From Progne subis subis (lineage: Eukaryota > Chordata > Aves > Passeriformes > Hirundinidae): a stretch of DNA of 64,000 nt. The notes under the pieces are model-generated. The model saw only the letters and a list, made by a program, of their open reading frames with translations, was not told the DNA's origin and ran no database searches. Every line of letters starts with the position of its first letter. Position 1 is the stretch's first letter. Below are positions 59,219-64,000 of this stretch, in pieces. The stretch lies in the NCBI GenBank assembly GCA_022316685.1, contig JAKJHU010000829.1:1-64000 (forward strand), written 5' to 3'. Both the position numbers and the translations under genes were made by a program.

Positions 59219-59818
59219 TCATTGTTTTCTAGCCTTCATTATTCGCTCATTTTTTTCATAAATCAATCTCGCTTCTTTGAAGGGGTCTTCTATATTATTT
59301 TGTTTCTTTAACACCATAATCCTTTGTGGTGTTGTTGTTGTAGGCAACTTTTGGTCCATGTTCACTAATTGCATGCCTTGTACCACACTGGTGATGAGCC
59401 GAATGAAACAGGGGATCAAACAAGGAAGAAATATTAGACCAGCTGTAGCGCATAAAAGGAAGAAGCCTAACTTTTTCCACCATTCTACTCCCAACACATT
59501 ATCCCACCAGCTAGTATTTAACATTGATTCCCACTTTTGAACTGGTACGTGGGCGATTTTTTTGATACCATTGACTATGTCCAGGACGGCATCTCCATTG
59601 TCATCTATTTTTAAACAACAATCTGATGTATTGAACTTTCCACAAACACCCCCTTCTTCAGCTAATAGATAGTCTAAAGCCAACCTATTCTGATACACAG
59701 CCGCTCTTGTTTGGGTTTGTTGCCTTGATATTAATTCCATTGCCTGACCTGTTTTGTTCGTTATTATCTCTACAGCAGCTTGAAGTCTTATAATACGATT
59801 TAGCATATAAATTGGGGT
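59219..59818 (-). pseudogene. env: Provirus B env: TM subunit
   Basis: About 195 codons open. Ectodomain with [18 protein letters not shown], then the cysteine motif C-x7-CC with an N-T-S sequon, VQKWESM, a hydrophobic membrane anchor ([20 protein letters not shown]) and a cytoplasmic tail of about 60 residues, shorter than in A. An in-frame TGA at 59819-59821 lies where A has an Arg codon, consistent with a CpG transition. Confidence 0.88.
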
Positions 59819-61043
59819 TCAATATCCCCAACTCCCATATTGTGCCCAGGTGGCTGGCCCATATGTTTCCAGTATGCGTTCAGGGGGCCATTCCTCATTT
59901 CCCCATTTTTGGAATCCTCCAAGCAATTCTCTTTTGTTTCTCTTTAGATCCTCATAAACCGGTATCCCTAATTGATCCCCATCAGGTCCTGGTAAAAGAA
60001 AAAATCCTGGCTGTATAATTCCCAGAGTGCAGCTCCCTTTCCACTGGGAGGGGAGTTTTGGGTATGCTCTTTTTCCACATATCCAAAATAAGCCGTCTGG
60101 AGCTTTCCAATAGTTAAATTTTTGTTGATCTATATTCTCCCAAAATTTGGAAATTTCCGGGATGCTGTAGTAAAGATTTTTACTTGTATCATTACATTGA
60201 AAAAGTTTTGTTTTGTTATCATACTTACAATTCACTTTTTTTGCTTTTTCTTCGTTCTTCTGGGACCCACCATACAGAAGTTCCATTACTAACCTTATAT
60301 CTTTTACAGGGTGTTTTTCCTACTTCATAAAGGAAGCTTTTCCCAGTGCGCCAGAGACATTCTTCCCCTATCACTGTTGAGCTTAAAATCCACCCTTCTG
60401 GCCTGTTTTCTCCACTTGTACTTGCTTGGTTCCATTTTAGAAGCTCAATTGGGCCTAAGCTGCTGCCTTTCCATGGCCATTCTTCTGACATCAAAGCCCC
60501 TCCACAGACCCAACAATTGGTTATGTTAAGTTCCTTACTTATTCTTTCTCCTAATTCTACAAACTGATTTTTACCCATCCTTGAGATACCTATTTCTTTT
60601 TCTAATTGCTGTTCAAGTTTTGTATATAAATTGTTGATTGAAATTGGCACAGGCTTAGGGGGTTGTACTGACTTAGCCTTTTTGCTTATCAACTGCTCTT
60701 TTACTAGATCCAGTGCTTTTTGCCCAGTAATGTAGGTAAAACAAATCCATCTCTCCTCTTTTGGGCACTGACTTCCCATCCTGCTACCACTCGTTCCTAA
60801 GTTCTCTGCAATCCAGTACTTCTTCCCTTTATGTATGCAATTGCCTAATTTGAATGGGTTATAACAGTGGCTGTTGACATGAGTGTGAGAAATGAAAAAA
60901 GAACCTCGGTGTCTTTCCATGTACAGCTTTTGGTAACATCTGTAGCATGGCCTTGTCAATATCCCAAAAGAGAAAAGACAAAAATTGAGTGACAGAAAAA
61001 GGAATAACAAAGGTCCAGTATGGCTTATACTCCCACCTCCCAT
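59819..61043 (-). pseudogene. env: Provirus B env: SU subunit
   Basis: ATG at 61043, then a hydrophobic signal-peptide-like stretch (GPLLFLFLSLNFCLFSFG). Cys-rich N-terminus (PCYRCYQKLY), and NITNCWVCGG holding the CXXC motif. A frameshift lies between the frames ending at 60225 and starting at 60286. The second part has WICGKRAY and a basic cleavage site RNKR. SU would bind the receptor; a complete protein cannot be made. Confidence 0.85.
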
Positions 61044-61220
61044 GCCTATGGACTTGCAACCCACAGCAGGTGCATTTGATCTTCTTGGTGGCGAATACAG
61101 AGGCCAATCTGGTCTTGCCCTCTATTTCCTTGTCACTTCCTCTTAGCTAATTTCCAGACAAATCGTTTTTGACACTCCTTAACTGTCGTTTCCCACTGTT
61201 CTTCAGGTATCTCCCATTCA

Positions 61221-61694
61221 ACAGGCACTAATAATTCCCATCCACAAAAACAAAGTTACCATTTCAGTTTCTTCTAATTCTACTTGGATAGGAGATCGAT
61301 TTGGCCCTTGACACTTCCTGCAACAAGAGCGTCGATTGTGTGAACTACAATACCAATTCTTCCCACAATCTAAACATTTACATTTAACCCAGCTAGCATG
61401 TCTGGTATTTGGGTGGATCAAACAGGGTATTTGGTCTGGCACTGATGGAAGTTGCAACTCCTCTTCCTCTTTGCATAAATCACAGGCTAAAGTGTGAATA
61501 CAAGAGTTCTCTGTCCGAAACAGTCCTGATCCTCCTGTTTGGAGTGGAAGTATTCCTCCCCAAGGAGGGTATCGGAGGCATCTCAAAGCTTGTCCAGGCG
61601 GTACTTGAAACCACTGATATAAGCTTGGCCTTATCTCCCAATTAGGTGTGATCCTGGGTATGTTTCTTGGACCATTTGGGTCTTCCCAGTTCAT
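61221..61694 (-). CDS. Provirus B: cysteine-rich zinc-finger-like ORF between pol and env
   Basis: ATG at 61694, about 158 codons, overlapping the 3' end of pol in another frame by about 50 nt. The middle has ACDLC and, further on, a dense core CKCLDC-x5-CSSHNRRSCC-x2-C. This matches the core of the A frame (CxxC, W, CS, R, CxxC). A helical region like the one following the core in A (ECQKRF in B, ECRRAV in A) continues in a neighbouring frame to about 61115, so the reading is shifted near its end. No known retroviral product recognised. An Env leader exon is the main alternative. Confidence 0.6.
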
Positions 61695-62967
61695 TACCAC
61701 CCAGTCCCCGTTTAAAAGTCAGTTTTGTATCACCTGGTTCAGATGCAATCGTCCACTCCTTAGGTTCTTCCACAGGTCCTTTGATTCTGCTGGCGTGGAT
61801 CCACCCTCGTTCCTTGGTCCGGATCGCAGCCTCGGTCGTCAGCAATACCTGAAAAGGACCTTCCCATTGAGGAGTTAAAGATTGTTCTTTCCAGGTTTTT
61901 ACTAGCACCCATTCCCCTGGATGAACATTATGGATTTTAAAGTCTAAAGGTGTGGTTTGAGGGATTATTCCTTTCAACCGTAAGTTTTCAAGAGTTTTTG
62001 CAATGGTGTTAATGTATCTTTTAACGCTCATTTCCCCTACCTCATAGGTAGCATTTTCATGTTGGGTGGTTAAAAAGGGTAACCCAAACATCATTTCATA
62101 TGGTGACACTCCCAGGTCTGACCTGGGTTGTGTTCGGATCCTCAATAAGGCCAAAGGTAGGCATTGTACCCATGACATTTGGGTTTCAACTATTAATTTG
62201 GTCAAAGTTCTCTTTCAAGTCTGGTTCATCCTTTCTACACAACCAGAACTTTGTGGATGCCATGGGGTATGCAGCTCCCATTTTATCCCTAAAGTTTGAA
62301 TTATTTGTTGTAACACTTTTGACGTAAAATGCGTTCCTCTGTCTGAGTCTATTCTATTAACCATTCCGTATCTGGGAATAATCTGTTCTAAAAGGGTTTT
62401 ACTTACCATGTTGGCTGAGGCCTTGGTAGTGGGAACTGCTTCTAGCCAATGAGTTAGATGGTCTGTCATTACTAATAAATACTTCCATCTTTGTACTTGA
62501 GGAAGTTCAGTAAAATGTACTTGGATACTTTGAAATGGTCGAAGAGCTAACTCACAACCTCCTAATGTTGTTTTTCTCACTACCTTTTTGTTTATCCTTT
62601 GGCAAGTTATACATTTTTCAGTTACTTGCTTTGCTACTCCAAAAATCCCGATGCATCCATAGTTCCTTAAAAAATGATCACACAAGGCCTGAGTACCCCA
62701 GTGGGTTTTCTGATGCATATCTTCTAATATTTTTCTAGCCAGTATTTTATTAAGTAATTGTCTTCCATCAGGAAGTTTCCATTTCCCTGATTCAGCCTGT
62801 TCTCCTCCTACCTTATTTAATTCTTTTTTCTCTGCTTCACTAAACTTTGGGATATCCAATTTTTCCTCATTTGGAGTTAATATTAACATAACTCTTTCAG
62901 CTCCATTTTCTGCTGCATCCTTAGCTTCCTGATCTGCTGAATTATTTCCTCTTATTTCTGGGATCAC
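61642..62967 (-). pseudogene. pol: Provirus B pol: integrase
   Basis: HHCC domain (DMHQKTHWGTQ; CITC), core with IDSDRGTHF and the Glu in VERMNQT, and a C-terminal domain GEWVLVKTWKEQ, LTPQWEGPFQVLL, WIHASRIKGP. The first catalytic Asp is replaced: IQVHFTELP, codon CAT, where A has GAT. One in-frame TGA lies at about 62215. The C-terminal tail is complete here, unlike in A, and overlaps the cysteine-rich frame. Confidence 0.92.
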
Positions 62968-64000
62968 TCCTCTTTGGTGTCCCTTAATGTGTACAATAGC
63001 TATTTCTTCAGGTAGTTTTAATGCCTCTAAAATCTCTAAAATGAGTCCCTCATGTACTAATCCTTTTCCTCTTGAGTTGAGTAATCCTCTTTCTTCCTAA
63101 ATTTTTCCAAAAGTATGTACTACTCCAAAAGCATACCTTGAATCAGTGTATATAGTTCCTTTCTTGTGTGCTAAATATTCCAGTGCCTTTTTTAGAGCAT
63201 ATAATTCACAAGTTTGAGCTGACCACTTTAAAGGTAATTTTCCTTTTTCAATACTTTGCATGTTTTTTCCATCAACTACTGCATAACCTGACATTCTTTT
63301 TCCTTGTAGACATCTGGAGGAACCATCCACATAAATTATTTCCCCTTCTGAAAGGGCTTGTTCTTCAAGATCCCCTCGAACTTTTGTTTGGTATTGGATA
63401 ATTTCTAAACAGTTATGTATTAGGTTATCTGCTGGTTCTCCATATAAGAATTGAGCTGGATTTAAACTCCTGTTTACTTCTAATGTCAGGTCATCACTGT
63501 CTATCAAGATTGCTTCATATTTTAACATTCTAGAGTCTGTCAACCATTTCTCAGCTTTCTGATTTAACACATTTCGAACCGCATGAGGTGTGCACACAAT
63601 TAGTTTACCTCCAAAAGTAAGTTTACGACTTTCTTCTACCAGGATTGCAGTAGCGGCTATAGCTTGAATACATACTGGCCAGCCGTGGCTCACTGGGTCC
63701 AACATCTTTGATAAATAAGCTACTGGTCTCTTTACTCCTCCCCACTCCTGGACCAGAACTCCATGAGCTACCCCCTTTTCTACATTTAGGTACAGATGAA
63801 AGGGTTTTTCTAGTGAAGGTAAGCTTAAAGCTGGTATTGAGGCCAGTTTTAACTTCAGTTTTTCTAATTTATCATCATCTTCCTTGGTCCATTTTATATT
63901 ATCTCCCTCTGTCAATTTCTCATACAAAAATTTTACTGCCTGTGTGTACCCCTCAATCCATAATCTACAATATCCCAATAATTCGAGTAGTTTTCTGATT
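62968..64000 (-). pseudogene. pol: Provirus B pol: RT C-terminus and RNase H (partial)
   Basis: From the window edge: RT connection (YCRLWIEGYTQAVKFLYEKL; PVAYLSKMLDPVSHGWP), then RNase H with YVDGSS, TCELYALKKALEY, TDSRYAFGVVHTFG. In-frame TAG at 63097-63099 where A has a Trp codon, after which the same frame continues. RT active site lies beyond the window. Confidence 0.92.

Larger units (their letters stand above)
58614..64000 (-). mobile_element. Provirus B: relative of provirus A, partial in window
   Basis: Minus strand: 3' LTR (58614-59174), polypurine tract (59175-59193), env (59219-61043), cysteine-rich frame (61221-61694), pol from integrase back into RT (61642-64000). Gag and 5' LTR lie beyond the window. 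Gene order and protein sequence follow A throughout. More decayed than A. Confidence 0.93.

Noticed and set aside
46556..64000. Next RFX3 exon after the DNA-binding domain
   Set aside because: I found no open segment with the expected splice signals and RFX3 sequence; the exon probably lies past the window.
1..64000. CRISPR arrays, operons or bacterial mobile elements
   Set aside because: Splice sites, CR1 LINEs and vertebrate ERVs show this is eukaryotic intronic DNA; no regularly spaced repeats are present.

Overview
The window is intronic vertebrate DNA, almost certainly from a bird and most likely a neoavian such as a passerine. The evidence is the many CR1 LINE fragments with the typical bird CR1 3' end, a tRNA-Ile/CR1-tailed SINE of the songbird type, and dense bird-type LTRs. 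The only host gene seen is RFX3, on the + strand. Four consecutive coding exons (21938-22187, 38163-38237, 45480-45661, 46436-46555) have consensus splice sites, compatible phases and no lesions. The gene enters before the window and continues past its end.

Nearly everything else is retroelement. Left third: a decayed class II (betaretrovirus-like) provirus, gag-dUTPase-pro-pol, fills 1-5520. It sits inside another provirus whose 5' LTR is 5878-6170. A CR1 with a solo LTR in it follows. Then comes provirus A (8452-18745), a complete gammaretrovirus-like provirus with paired LTRs, tRNA-Trp-type primer binding site, gag, UAG-separated pro-pol, env, polypurine tract and flanking duplication. Its two LTRs differ at only about five bases, so it is young. 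Its pol is broken by a 14-bp tandem duplication and by nonsense codons.

Middle: LTR and CR1 pieces are nested several levels deep (18781-21550; 22368-26690; 28934-36016). They include provirus C (31448-35193), a class II provirus with both LTRs and gag but with most of pol and all recognisable env deleted. 36017-49700 is quieter AT-rich intron with RFX3 exons, two CR1 copies, a solo LTR with long terminal inverted repeats, and a SINE split by a solo LTR.

Right third: a CR1 copy containing EN and RT sequence (49705-53070) carries two solo LTRs, each with a perfect 6-bp target duplication. More CR1/LTR nesting follows. Provirus B (58614 to beyond the window end), a relative of A, lies inside a further LTR.

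A and B share a layout worth attention: a cysteine-rich, zinc-finger-like reading frame between pol and env, and a transmembrane Env with C-x7-CC and an N-glycosylation sequon in the loop. Nearly all LTR elements that can be oriented are antisense to RFX3. No bacterial features, CRISPR arrays or host RNA genes are present.
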